Shown here: piece after piece, positions 34,539 through 46,331 of the stretch
Numbering within the stretch: the stretch's first letter is position 1
Layout: every line of letters starts with the position of its first letter
NCBI RefSeq assembly: GCF_023278565.1
Contig: NC_064677.1
Span: forward strand, 5,642,001 to 5,706,000
Length of the DNA: 64,000 nucleotides
Source: Colletotrichum lupini
Lineage: Eukaryota; Ascomycota; Sordariomycetes; Glomerellales; Glomerellaceae
Direction of reading: 5' to 3'
Made by a program: the position numbers and the translations under genes
Notes under the pieces: generated by a model
Told to the model about the DNA's origin: nothing
The model's input: only the letters and a program-made list of their open reading frames with translations
Database searches by the model: none

Positions 34539-35911
34539 TGGTCCCCTCCCGTCGACCCGTCGAATTGACTAGTCGTCAGCTTCAACTGGCCTGGCAAAGC
34601 CTCTCTCCGTCTTCACTCGCCCATCCATCTGCCAGTCATCAGTCACATTACCCACCTCGCATCGCATCGCGTCCCGTCACGCATCTTGCCTACTCGCGTC
34701 GCCTCCATTGCGTCCTGTCTTTCTACTCGCCACGACTCGCTTCTTACCTCTGGCTAGTCGTTTGACTTCCCAGGCTTTCTCGCTCGACTAGACACCCTGG
34801 TCAAGAACGGTTTGTCACCCGGCGGCTGTGTCTTCCAGCGTGCAACCACATCCAATTCCACCACACATCTCATCGACGTCTCTCTGTCTTATTGCTGCCC
34901 TGTCTGCGATTCAACATTGAGTGCGACCTGGGCAGAGTTTCTTCTCCTGCTTGGGGTGCTGAAGTCACTCTAAACTGAGCTAGATTCGCTCTTTTCTCCA
35001 AGTGCCCACGTCCAGTGGCCAATGTCATCCATTTCGGCAACCGGCAAGCGGAAATAAACTTAGTTGACCAGAGTTATCGAACCATACCATCAGCCAGCCA
35101 TCAACCTAAGCTCCTCAGCCCTCTGGGGGCCGTCTATTGTTCATCGCACGGCAAAGCTGCAACAGCGATCGACGACGATTGACCAGTACTGCCCTCCCTT
35201 GCCTTTTGTCTGCTTCTAGATCTCCCCACCCTCTCCAACCGGAGACCGTCCTCTGTACTGCAACTGGCCCTTTCGTGCAGCTCAGTATTCGTACTGACAC
35301 CTTCAGGCATACAGCCTCCATAAACCTTCTTCTCCCTTTCACTCTTGTCCTTTGGTTCAGCTCCGAGTGTGCTTTGCCTGGAGGCTGTACGTACCCGGTC
35401 GTAACCTCGCCCAGCTACCTTGCCCGACCCGACTGCCCGACTTTATCTCACCAGATTCGTCCGCAGGGCGCCAACAGCAGGGCAGACTGCCGTAACGGAG
35501 TTGCTTAAAGTACGGTTGGGATCCTCCAGACGCCCAGGTCACCAAGTACCCCCCAGCAAGGTACCTCTCACCTAACCTACCCTGCCTTAGCTACCCTCCC
35601 CTCAGCTTAGCGCAGCTGGCTGGCGAGAGGCCCTTGCAGACGACAGAACAGCCAAAAACTGCTGCACCAACACCCTTTATTTGTTTTTAATTGGGTAGCC
35701 GGAGTGTGAGAGGATGAGAGCTGGTTGGGAACTTTGACGCTTCTTTTTTTGTCCTGACCTGGCTCGTCGGTCGTCTGTTTCTTCTTCTTTTACTCTCCCA
35801 TTCTTGTTTTCCTTCGTCTTTGACACTTTCAGGATTTCCATATCCCTCGTCTCCTTTCTCTCTCTCTCTCACATCCTGTCTCCCATTACTTCTATTCTCG
35901 CCTTCCCCTCT

Positions 35912-35949
<38 letters not shown>

Positions 35950-36686
35950 CAGCCAGTCAGCCAGTCTGCTTTTGCATTTTTCCATTCCCCTGCTCGTCCC
36001 CCGTTCCCCGTCAACTTCCCCCCTCCCCTCGGGCCCCTTAAAAGCACCCCTCCTTGGTCTCCTGTGGTCCCCACTCTTCCAATCAATTCGGACGGGCCAG
36101 ACCCAGAGCTCCATGACCCGAGCCCCCGACTTTCAAACTTCGACGCTCCTGTGCTCCAACTACAATTGCATCCGGACCCCCCCGCCATTCTCCTTCGTCC
36201 CTTCCAGGTACCTTGTTGCGTCCTCTGGAAATCGCGCCCATCCACTCCCGATATAGAGTGATTTGCACGGCAATCCGCAGCCTCGATTCCGCTACCTGGC
36301 TTTCGGACCTCACCACTTCTCCGCCAAACCAAACCCTCCGCCTCGCCGACAATCTATTTAACCTTGCTGTCGTCCCTTGCCGCATGACGCGCCGATTGCG
36401 AAGTACTCAGCCCGGCGGCCCTTCCTCAAAGGAAGACGACCAGCTGTTGAAGCTTTTCTCAACACACCAATTCGTCCCGGCACATTTCTGTCATCTGAAT
36501 TGAGCTGCCCTGCTCAGACATCTCTCCCGCAACGATACACACAACCGACAGCAACAAAGTCGCAGCTTCAGGTTGGCCAGCATAGACACAATGTCACGCC
36601 ACAACAGGCATCATCAGTCCTGGTATGCTCCGCCGTGATGCCTTTCCAATTTGTAAAGGAAGAGATAGAGGGATCGCAAGCTGATC
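34539..36686 (+). promoter_or_regulatory. long AUG-poor 5' leader/promoter of the krev-1 homologue
   Basis: Between 34539 and 36590 the + strand has only four ATG (35022, 35714, 36112, 36384) against about 36 CAT, counted by eye, and is strongly CT-rich. Just before the start three short uORFs are chained: 36591-36638, 36625-36684 and 36638-36694. The first ends in TGATG, sharing bases with the third. The second stops two bases before the main ATG. The third overlaps it. This looks like a leader of up to 2.1 kb with a dense regulatory cluster at its 3' end. Splicing inside the leader cannot be excluded. Confidence 0.55.
35915..35944 (+). repeat. (CT)15 microsatellite
   Basis: Thirty bases of uninterrupted CT repeat within the CT-rich leader of the krev-1 homologue, with a shorter CT run at about 35857-35870. 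In the transcript this would be a polypyrimidine tract. Confidence 0.95.
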
Positions 36687-37673
36687 ATGCGTAGTCGTGA
36701 GCTCCATGTCGTGGTGCTGGGTGCCGGTGAGTCCTTGTTGAGAAATACGCCTGTCACGTGCGCAGCCCACTAACTTTGCATCTAGGAGGTGTTGGAAAGA
36801 GTTGCTTAACAGGTCAGCATCGCGTAGCGCAATGCTCGTGTCAAATGTGCAGCACCGCTAACCAATGCAAAAGCTCAATTCGTTCACAATGAGTGGATCG
36901 AGAGTTACGACCCGACAATTGAAGACACCTACCGGACACAATTACAGGTTGATGTGAGTTAATCTTATGCGGGTACTACTTATTGCGACGAATCACTGAC
37001 TCGATTCATTCCAGGGACGGCAAGTGGTCTTGGAAATGTGAGTAACGAAGGCACATTCTAGCTGCCGTGAGACCATCCCTCTAACAATGAACCAGCCTCG
37101 ACACCGCGGGCACAGAGCAGTTTGGTTAGCTACTTTTCGTACTCTGTCCGACATCCCAGCTGACCGTGGATACAGTTGCCATGCGTGACCTTTACATGAA
37201 ATCTGGCCAAGGCTTCATTCTGGTCTTCAGCATCACCTCATCGTCCTCTATGAACGAGATTGAGATGCTCCGAGAGGAAATTACCCGCATCAAGGACGAC
37301 GACAATGTTCCCATCGTCATCGTCGGCAATAAGGCCGACTTGGAAGAGCAGCGGTCCGTACCTAGACAAAGGGCTTTTGCGTGCTCTCAGATGTGGGATG
37401 CGCCTTACTACGAAACGAGCGCAAGGACACGAAGTAAGTCAACAGCGGGGTGTTGAGACGAGACTTTGCTAATCAGTGTCATCAGCCAACGTCGACGCCG
37501 TTTTTATAGACATTTGTCGCCAGCTTCTCATGAAGGATGAGAAGTTCCAAAACCAAGCCGCTCATGAAGATGAAGACCACGAGTACGAGAAAAACCCAGG
37601 TCTCATGGGTTTTGCAAAGCGGAAGCACCGAAGGCGCAGACGTCCTGACGGTCACCGATGCGTCATCCTTTGA
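36687..37673 (+). CDS. krev-1: Ras-family small GTPase, Krev-1/Rsr1 (Bud1) type
   Basis: Seven exons (36687-36726, 36786-36812, 36874-36953, 37015-37037, 37096-37124, 37176-37433, 37486-37673) encode 214 aa. All six introns are 50-61 bp, with GT and AG ends. The P-loop is GAGGVGKS (12-19), the effector loop YDPTIEDTY (34-42) and switch II DTAGTEQF (59-66). Thr at the position of Ras Gln61 is the Rap/Rsr1 hallmark. NKAD (118-121) and ETSAR (146-150) complete the guanine site. The tail has a polybasic run (KRKHRRRRR) and the CAAX box CVIL; Leu at the last position predicts geranylgeranylation and plasma-membrane attachment. In yeast Rsr1 links cortical marks to Cdc42 to set the bud site. In Neurospora and other moulds KREV-1 tunes polar tip growth. 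The symbol follows the Neurospora name. Confidence 0.95.
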
Positions 37674-40600
37674 GCTGTCCAGCATGACCTTCTATCGACT
37701 ACGCGTTTCGACTCCCGAAACGCCTTCTAACCATGCATCTCCCTACAAGCGGAAGCATGCGGCGCTTTCTGTTGTCAGCATCCAAGGATTCAACACTCCA
37801 TATTCGAATTCGACGCATTTCGCAGCCGGCATTCATACACTTCAAGACCCACAAAGAAAAGGGACGCACTCATTCAGGCCCTGCATGTTTCCTTTTACGT
37901 TTTTTTTTTCGCACTCAAGACGACCGTGTCTCATCGGCAAACCATACCCTCTCATGAATTTCCGACATCAACTTCGCGGCAATGAAGTCCTCCATCTTTG
38001 TTTTCGACACGGCCTTTTGTACGCTTTACGACTTCATTTCAAACTTCGATCGAGGACAGCTGGATGAAAGCATAAGAGATCAATTTTGATTCATCCTTAA
38101 GCATCGCAGCAGCAAGATTCCCAACTGCAGAAAGAACTTGCGATTTGTTCTTCATTTTCAATTTACGACGGGACGAAACTTGGACAAAGACCCATTCATC
38201 ACCCACATCACATAGCTTTCTTCATTTCATTTTTCCTCATTTGATGTTTTCTCTCTTCTTATTTCAGCTTCCATGTCTTTTCATCATACCTTTAGGGAAG
38301 GAGACAAAACAAAACAGTAGGGCAAAGGGATGGAGTTTTCACTTTCCAAGAAAAAAACAAAGATTTTGGGCGGGATTCGGCTTCATCGGGCGTTAGGGAA
38401 ACAAACCGGTGTGTTCCTACAAAGGTACTAAGTGAGCAAAGGTCGAGACATTGCAGCTGTGGGGTCCCATCCATTATGGGAGGAGAGATTTTGCCGCTCT
38501 ATCTCTCTCGTGTCGACTCCCCCGTACGGGCTAGAATTGATGGTATTCTTGGCCGCATACTTGGAAAATAAGCTGCAAGGCTCTATCGGGCGATGGTCCG
38601 ATTTGTGACAAGTGACAAAGGTAATGTTATGTGAAGATCGTTGAAAGCATGTGACTGCTGTAACCCTTCACTGCCCACATTCCGTCTTTTCCTGGTATGT
38701 TGGTGCAGGTTACATGAGGCTCTGTCGTACGCGTCAACCCGGGTCAACCGAGGCTTCGGGTTCGGGTTTGTTTCTCGAGCAGCTGACTTTTTTCGATATC
38801 GGAGATTTCGCACCTTTCTTTCGTCCGTTGCTAGCATGCTCGAATGGCTGCCAGAGTATATCGCGCTCTGCCTCTATCGATGCATCGTGATCGGAGAAGA
38901 AGCCCTTCTCATAAATATCGATCCTCTTAACGCGACTCCAATCGGCGACCAACGCTTTACAATCACTATCAATCAAGGCCCTGAGAGATGTCCACGGCGG
39001 ATTATCGTCTCATAATTCTATGCATGTTTAGTCGCGTTGTATTCAGCAGGAGTACATAAAGATGGAACGGAACTCCGTCACAACAGGTAACGAAGCGATG
39101 TGCGGGCGACGAAGCTACATACAATGAGAAGCAGGCACACAACGCTAGCCTGAACACTAAAAAATTTGTGACTTGATGTCATTTGGCATCTATCAAAGAG
39201 CCAAGTGATAGCGAAAGAGCCTGCGTCATCTTCGCTATACTCTTTCTATTTCGATACCTTGTGAGCCCATCGAGGCCGAGGCCAGAAGGGGAGGTCTCTT
39301 CGTCAATACCTTTGACTAGATGGAGACCGATTCCCCTTCTATATACTGATCAGGCACTCTAGCCGAAAAGTACTCGTTCTTGCTGAGTGGGTTCCAGACG
39401 GGCCGTGGGTGATATCGCACAAGGCTCAATATGTCGAGTCTACGGTATGTAAGGCCATCTCGGTCTAGTTTAGCATACAACCACAACCACAACCACCTCT
39501 CGGGTACGGACAAAGGTTCAGTGCCTGCCAGAGGTAACTGTTCCGTGCATCCCGCCGAGTGTCTAGCACATCTTTACGCGCAGAGATCTCCTCACGGAAT
39601 GTCTCCCAGTCGTAAAGTAGGCCGGTACTCTTCCCCTCTCTCCGCCCGATTCGCGATGCTCCCACCCTGACTATCTATATGGTGGCAGACGAGCAGAGAC
39701 AGCGGACGTGTCAAACTTTGTGGACTTGCGTACTACATCTCTGAAAGATGCAGTAAGCCTGCCTGTATGGCCAGGTAGCGCAGCGACAGAGACCGGGAAG
39801 TGCAGCGAGACGTGGTCATTCCGTGCAAGACGCTGGAATTGGCGGGATGGCTCTCAACGAAGGCCATTTTGATCTGAGTAACCAGCATGACGAAGGGGGC
39901 CGTACTTGTAATATATACATATAGTATCCCAATCAAGACTTTGCGGAGGCCACTTGCTGTGTCTTCGGGTGGGTGCCTTCTATCAACGCTCCCTGCGGGC
40001 TATTTAGAAGGTACCAATCACCTAACCGTAGACTGCAAATGACCGGGACCTGCAGGATATCCTAGCTCCCGAGATGAATCCGAATGTGCTTCCTTTTCTT
40101 CTTTCTCCGAACCCTCAAGAGAATGAATAAGGTTCAGAGTTCTCTCTCTCAATGATACCTCACATCGTCATAACAAGCCAACGAGGGTGCTTTCTGCTCG
40201 GCACGACGGTGCGAATGACATGCTACCTGAACTGCTCTCTGTTGAACGATACTCAATGGGAGGGAGCGAACCAAATGGGTTGATGTCAATCCCCTCTCAT
40301 GGCCAGCTAGACAAGAAGTAGAACCAAGCCTTGTATAGAATAAGGGTATCCGCTTCAAGCTCGATCATCAGAACAGCACACACCTTTTCTCATCCTTAAA
40401 TCGAGGTAAAGACCGAGCCAGAGCCAGATTGACTCTCCGCCATCCTCGCACAACACAACATATACAAAGGCGACTATTCCATCGCCGGTGTCAGCATGGG
40501 TGGTTGGTAGGTACCGTCTCCCTCATCCTCCACCCATCCAAGACCAACTGACGGCCCCAAAGTCTGTGTCTTGTCCTGAACAAGACGTATTCTCAACGTC

Positions 40601-41700
40601 AACAACCTAAAGGTGGTCACCTTAACTCCTTCTCTATCTATATATGATGGAGAGTTATCACTGCCAGATACCTCACACCAGCAGAAGGATCCTGTCTGCC
40701 CAGCATAGGAAGAAAGTCTCATGTTACGCACAAACTAAGAGCCGAGAATAAAAGCACCCAAGGCCGAGTACACGTCGTCTTTCCGTCAAGCAATCTACTC
40801 CGCCTCGTCGATGACTCCCGAATCACAAATGCAAGGGAACTCAGCAGCAGGGGGGAGGGAGGGGGGGTGTTCCATAAAAAGAAGCGAGAACAGGCAGAGG
40901 GGGGACAATAACATGCAGCCTTGATTAAGCCATGGGCGGCACTTCTGGTGTCAATGACATTGGATTATTCCATAAGAGGAGCCGACGAACCTCCAAGGAC
41001 CACTCTCCCTCGTCTCTCATCTAATAGACAACAGACGACGATGCTCAGATCCCAATACCCAAGCTTGGGACAAAGTTCACCCCCCAATTCCAAAGGAAAT
41101 TAATTTCCAGCATCTTACGAGATTTCCTGAGAACGAAGATCACGAGTCAAAAAGTCTTGAACAAATAAACGCTTGACATCATTTCAATCTCATTGAGCAG
41201 CCCGCTCTTCAGCAAAGCCACAGCTTTCGTCTATCGGGGTGTTCCCAGGATCAAGAAGAAAAGCTTCACTTGTGTTTCTTAATCCCTCCGCGAATCCGTT
41301 CCTCAAGTAAGTTATTACTCCAAAATCGTGTGTTTCCGAGGAGGAGGAAAAAGGAGAAGTGTAAAGAAAGTGAAAAAAAGACATTAAACGTCGCTTCCTC
41401 GTGTCGTCCTTCCCCCCTCATCCATTCATCCATCCATCCTCCTCCAGCGCAAGCGACGCCCAATTAATCAAAGTTTTCCAAAACCAAGCTTTGTTGGTGG
41501 TGTAATGAACACAAAAGAAAAGAAGAATAGGGGTGAGAGAATATGTTGGGAAAAAGTAAGTTGGGTATCGGTGAAGTTGTGTCGCCCTTTGGTGCGGAAG
41601 TTGTCCAGAAACCTGGAGGGCAGAATGGCAATATCTCTCAAACCGGGGCTGGATAAACCGCAGGAACGGAGGGAGTACCACTCGTGCAAGTGTCGGCAAA
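37674..41700. other. 3' flanks of two convergent genes, no gene seen
   Basis: This lies between the stop of the krev-1 homologue and the stop of the minus-strand membrane-protein gene. The left part (to about 38400) is AT-rich with T runs and fits a 3' untranslated region. A frame of 124 codons at 38641-39015 and others further right lack domains, and I do not call them. 41 kb positions near the right end include a mixed purine run (GGGGGGAGGGAGGGGGGGT, about 40850-40869). Confidence 0.4.
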
Positions 41701-42612
41701 TTAAAAGAGCCTCGGCGGTCCGTTAGACGGAGGCGGCTTATCATCCTTCTGGTTGACCTTGACGATGCCGACCAGCACGCCCACTATCAGCGCGATCAGG
41801 AACACCAAGACAGCGCAGAGCACGCCGGCGAGAATGCCAAGCTTCATCTTTCTCTTCTTCCTAGCCTGCGCGACGGGGCCAAGCTGTCCAGGACTGTTGC
41901 CATAAGCCGGCATCCCTCCCGTCATCGATTGCAAGTAGGCGCGCGGCCCGCTCCGTTCCCCTTGTCCCGATTCCGCGTCGGCTACGTGAGCTGCCGCCGG
42001 TGCGGGGGCTTGCTGTGGGGTGCTAGTGTAGGTACTCTGAGATCGCGTGGAATGCGCTCCATTCTGCTGCTGCTGCTGTCCGCTGAGAAGGGCACTCTCT
42101 GAGGGGTTTGGTGATATCGGGTCGCGAGGCGTCGAAGGGTTAGTAGTCCCCGTGCCTGGCCTCGAGGGGTCGTACGGCGGTGGTGGCGGGAGGTTAGGGT
42201 TCGCGGCGGACATGCCATCCGGGGTCCACGGTGCTATCGGCCCACGAGCGGGAGAGTACAAGGGGTCGTGGTTCTGCGCCTGGTTCCAGCCTTGCGATTG
42301 CTGGAAAGGTGCTGGAGCATTGGTTGGATACGGCGGGAATTGGGCTTGTGCTTGTGTACTGCTACTGATGTTGGCGGCGCCGGGGGCGGCATTGTGATTA
42401 TTGTTGTAGGATTGGGAGTAACGGGCATTGGGCATAGCGAGCTTGTCGTCGGTGGGCATCGTCGGGTCAGACGGCCGGTAGGATGAGTCTGAAGGGTAGG
42501 CGGCATTGCTGATAGAATTGGAAGGGTGACCGCCGGGTTGGTAGCTCGAGTCCCCGGGATATGCGGCGTTGTCAATTGAGTTTGACGGGTGGTGATGCTG
42601 GTTGTAGTCCAT
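41701..42612 (-). CDS. proline-rich single-pass membrane protein with PPxY motif
   Basis: Single-exon, 303 aa. A long hydrophilic N-terminal part rich in Asn, Pro, Ser and Gln precedes a juxtamembrane basic patch (RKKRKMK, 251-257). One transmembrane helix follows (about 258-284) and then a 19-residue tail. By the positive-inside rule the bulky N-terminus is cytosolic. Residues 9-48 contain a tandem duplication: HPSNSIDNAAYPGDSSYQP, then HPSNSISNAAYPSDSSYRP. LPPPPPYDP at 141-149 holds a PPxY motif of the kind bound by WW domains of Rsp5/Nedd4 ubiquitin ligases. A role as a ligase adaptor is inference only. I do not recognise a named family. Its upstream 669 bases contain no ATG on the coding strand. 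Confidence 0.8.
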   Translation of the reverse strand: MDYNQHHHPSNSIDNAAYPGDSSYQPGGHPSNSISNAAYPSDSSYRPSDPTMPTDDKLAMPNARYSQSYNNNHNAAPGAANISSSTQAQAQFPPYPTNAPAPFQQSQGWNQAQNHDPLYSPARGPIAPWTPDGMSAANPNLPPPPPYDPSRPGTGTTNPSTPRDPISPNPSESALLSGQQQQQNGAHSTRSQSTYTSTPQQAPAPAAAHVADAESGQGERSGPRAYLQSMTGGMPAYGNSPGQLGPVAQARKKRKMKLGILAGVLCAVLVFLIALIVGVLVGIVKVNQKDDKPPPSNGPPRLF

Positions 42613-43281
42613 GATGGGCGGGTTTGTTGACGGCGTGGAGGTCTGTCTACGTTGTCTGGGGATATGTGGAAGTGCTACTTGAGATTATTTCGAGATGGGA
42701 TGAAGTTGAATCCGGGGGGAGGGGAACGTCGAGGTTCAACCGCTTAGAGTGCAAGTCCAAACCGGATCCGGACACAAGGCCTTGCGGGGAGAAGGTGAAA
42801 GGGATCCCAACAGTGTGTCGTCGAGTCAGCCAGGCCAGGCGACGCCAGAAGCGTGACTGTGATGTCTGCGCGCGTCGAGGAACGGCCCACGTAAGGAAGG
42901 CTGGCGTCGTCTTAATGCGCCGTACAACCCAAGATGAGCAGGAGCCAAAAGAAGGAACGGGCAGCCAGAATTGAAAGAGAAACGAATTGACTGGTGGATA
43001 GGTAGGTAGCAAGGAAGAAGAACAGAACCAAAGCGGGAAACCTTTTTCCTTCCTTCGACGGAGGGCGACTGACTAGACAGGTAAAGGAGCGAATAAGGTT
43101 GATAAGTCAGGCGAAGGCGAAGGGGAAGGATGGCCCGAGAGAAGAGCAATTTGGAAGAAGTGAGGATGAAAGTGAAAGGAAGAGGATAAGGAAGAGAAAG
43201 TAAGCCAAGCCAACGAACAGGAAGGTAAGGTAAATTGAGATGGCGGCAGATTGAGAGCGAGGGAGAGAGCAAGGAAGGGGT
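42613..43281 (-). promoter_or_regulatory. AUG-free 5' leader of the PPxY membrane-protein gene
   Basis: Over 669 bases the minus strand has no ATG at all (no CAT on +), while the + strand has about ten. It is CT-rich in the gene's sense. A 255-codon minus-strand frame crossing this stretch starts with a non-ATG codon and is compositionally odd (Leu/Ser/Pro/Arg), so I treat it as leader rather than protein. Confidence 0.55.
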
Positions 43282-46200
43282 CATCCAAGGATGAGCAGCC
43301 AACCCACTTGTGAGCCAAAAAGCAAAAGCCCAGGTCCAGTTGCCGTCCCCGACTGGGTGGTGTCTCTCTCTGTCTCTTTGCCTCTTCTTCTTCTGCCTCC
43401 TCCTCTTGCTGCTGCTCCAAGGCCAGGCCCAACAGGGCGCGGCCGGGATTAGAGTAATGATGCTGCAGCCATCAGCGGCATCCGCTGGCGCCAAGTGGGC
43501 TCTGTTGCTATTCATTGCTACTCTCAGGACCCAAGTGCGTTCTAAGGATGTGGGTGTGTGTCTGTTGCAAAGTAAGTACTCTCTGGGAGTCATCTACGCT
43601 AAACGGTACCTGCTTATCCGTAGCGCACTTGGCCGTTTCTCTCCCCCCCTCTCTCTCTTGCAGTCTCTGGAGAATGGTTCGTCTCTCCACAGCCTCAATG
43701 GGCGGGCTTAGCTGGCCCTTCTTAGCAAGGGGTGAAGAGCCACGAGGTGGATGGTGGGCATGGCAGGATGGGAGGGACGGGCGAGTTTACCTTATTTCCC
43801 GTTGGATGCGTGCTATGCGATGCAAGTGAGCCGACATGGTAACGCGCGCCGAACTGCGACACGATGACCCGTAGTCGCGTTCTTGCAGCCTCCTCTGTCA
43901 CTCTGATAGATCATGGATGCTGTCGTCTGCTCCAAGCACGAGGGAGGCTGTGTGGCTGTGTCTGGCATGTCTCTCTGAGTGTTCACCGTTCGTTCTCCTG
44001 CAAATCTGACAGACCAAGTTCAGGGGTTCGGGGCGGTCCAGAACGGATGATGGGTTTCAAGACCACCCGACGAACTCTTTTCTGGCTGACAGTTCAGTCC
44101 GGAGTTTTGGACTATGAGCCTTGAGAAATGTTCCAGTCCTTATTCCCACATTTCGTCACTCTCTCCCTCCTCCTCCCCTCCTCTGTGGAACGCCGAACAA
44201 ACAGCCCGCCCATGGTGTGCCGCAATCACCCTCGAACAGATTTCCCTCATCCACTGCGAGAAAACCCACTCTGAACCCTCAAGCGAACGGGCATCGTTGG
44301 CAAGCACCGCCGCAGGGCACGCGGGTGGAGGAGATGGAGGAGGGGAGGGGTGGGCCACCGGGGAGGAAACTTGGGAAGGGAAGGATTGGCACCGATGCAG
44401 GAACCCTTGCTCTGGCACGCCTGCGCCTGGAAAGGGGGTTGAGAAATCGCAGGGGTGTTTTGGTGGAGAAGGGGGAAGAGGAGGATCTGTTAGTGCCTGG
44501 GAATTTGGAAAGTAAGAAAGAGAGAGAGAGCGCGCGCAGAGCCACAGTGGCACAGAGTGTGCGTGAGTCTGAGAGAGACTTCTGTCCACTAAGAACTGAA
44601 TATCAGAAGGTCGGCACTTGTAGCAGAGACATGCCCTTGAACACGGATTCACCATATCAAAGATTCATGGAAGTTTCCTGGGGCTCTCTCCCCCGCGCTA
44701 CCAAAACCACTACCGCCGGCGACGGGGGCCATGTTTCCTTGCCCTGAGATAACCGGGCTGGGCACTTCAAATTTGGCCATTCTCGACCCTGTTGTGGTCC
44801 CCGGCAGACGACGAGTCCAGGGCCACAATGTGGGCGAGGGTCGAGACTGAGGAATTCGAGCGGGGAGGAGTATCCGTACACACAAAATCAGGCCGGCTGT
44901 CCGCGCTGCAACAGATGCACTATTCTCGAAGATGGTTTAAAGGTTCGACAGACAAGGCGAGAAAGAAAGACGTCGAAACGCTCAGGCCACCGCGAAAGAT
45001 ATCAAACTTTGCCTGCCAAGAAACACCGAATTCTTGCGCAAGCCCACCTGCAACTAACTAACCAGAGGCAAATAGCAAACTTCTCGGAAAGAACTTACAA
45101 TCAGTCCTAGCGCCAAGCTCCCGCCCATCTCAACTTCCGGCGACTTGGCACAAACCTTGGGAAAGCCGTGTCTTTCGGTCGTCAAGGCTCAGCTCAGCCT
45201 CGATTTCTCTCAAGAGGTCGCATAAAACGTTGTTTACTTTTTTGTTCAACGTAGCACGACAGCATTCTAGCAAAATTTCAGTTGCTTCCGCTAGTCGTAC
45301 ATGTTCTTATTTTAATTCTGTATCCGTAATCATAGAAACACAAGAAGCAGAGCAGGGGGGGGGAAACAAAAAGCCCATCCCACGCCTTCCGTCAAGTCTC
45401 TTCCTCAAACATCTCAATCAATTAACCTGAGAGGGAAAACGGCGCGCTGTTCGAAAGAAGAAGAAGAAAACCACCACGTTGCCTTCGAAAGCTTCAAGTG
45501 TGGGACCCGCTGCCTGTACTCACCTCTTTGCGCGACTTCTGTCTTGAAGCCCGGGTATTGAACCATCCATTGACCCTCGTGGTACCAGCCCGAGACTGCG
45601 GGCACAAAGTCACGTTGCAAAAAAAGAAAAGAAAAAAAAACCTCGGTCAACTTGAATGGTGTTCATCTAGACAATCCGCGCCGGCTTACGGCACAAAGGC
45701 CCGCCGATTCAAATCCTTGGTTCGCTGAGATTAAACCCTCCGCGGCGATCCCGACAATCTGCCACGAGCCCAGGACATCCCATAAGGATTTCCATCCTAT
45801 CAAAACCCTACTGCCAATATCGTGACAAGCAGCCAGCCCACACACTCTGTCCCTCATATATACTACATACCTTTACGTCATTTGACACCGTGAAAGCTAA
45901 CTGGAACGATCACATCCCTTTGGTTTCCCAACTTCATGTTTCACTTCACCCCATTAAGCAATACAGTCATGTGTGTACAGGTGATTATGTCTTGATTTGA
46001 TATCAGTGGTATCTGCATAGCTCCTTCGACTTCCTTCTCTCAGTTCCAACGCCTTCGCTTTACTTACTCGTACACGACGAGATGCTATGCGTTGCCAAAA
46101 ATGTCCTCCGCTCGTAGAAAATAAGAAAAACGCACCAGAATCTTTTTATACAACATGGTCGGCCGGCGTGCCTACACATCTCTCGTACCGCCCAGAGCTC

Positions 46201-46331
46201 CTAACCAAAAAGAAGGAGCGCCGAGTCACCTCATTAAGCGTCATATCTATGTACTTTTTTTTTTCCCACGCACGCCTCGGCACGCCGCCACGACCATCGT
46301 GCGGTCGGCCATCGTTTTTTGTGTTCGCCTC
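43282..46331. other. intergenic, no supported gene
   Basis: Upstream promoter region of the minus-strand membrane-protein gene on the left and 3' flank of the EGF-like gene on the right. A + strand frame of about 130 codons before a GTAAG at 44512 (44121-44511) looks somewhat protein-like (ARLRLERGLRNRRGVLVEK), but it lacks an ATG and overlaps a CT-rich tract on the opposite strand. I leave it uncalled. A 9-base G run lies at 45355-45363. Confidence 0.4.

Noticed and set aside
42826..43593. 255-codon minus-strand open frame upstream of the PPxY membrane protein
   Set aside because: Starts at a non-ATG codon (no minus-strand ATG exists in its main part). Low-complexity Leu/Ser/Pro/Arg sequence is better explained as CT-rich leader.
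44121..44511. 130-codon + strand protein-like stretch followed by GTAAG
   Set aside because: No in-frame ATG at its start, no identifiable upstream exon, and the GA-rich bias equals a CT-rich promoter tract on the other strand.
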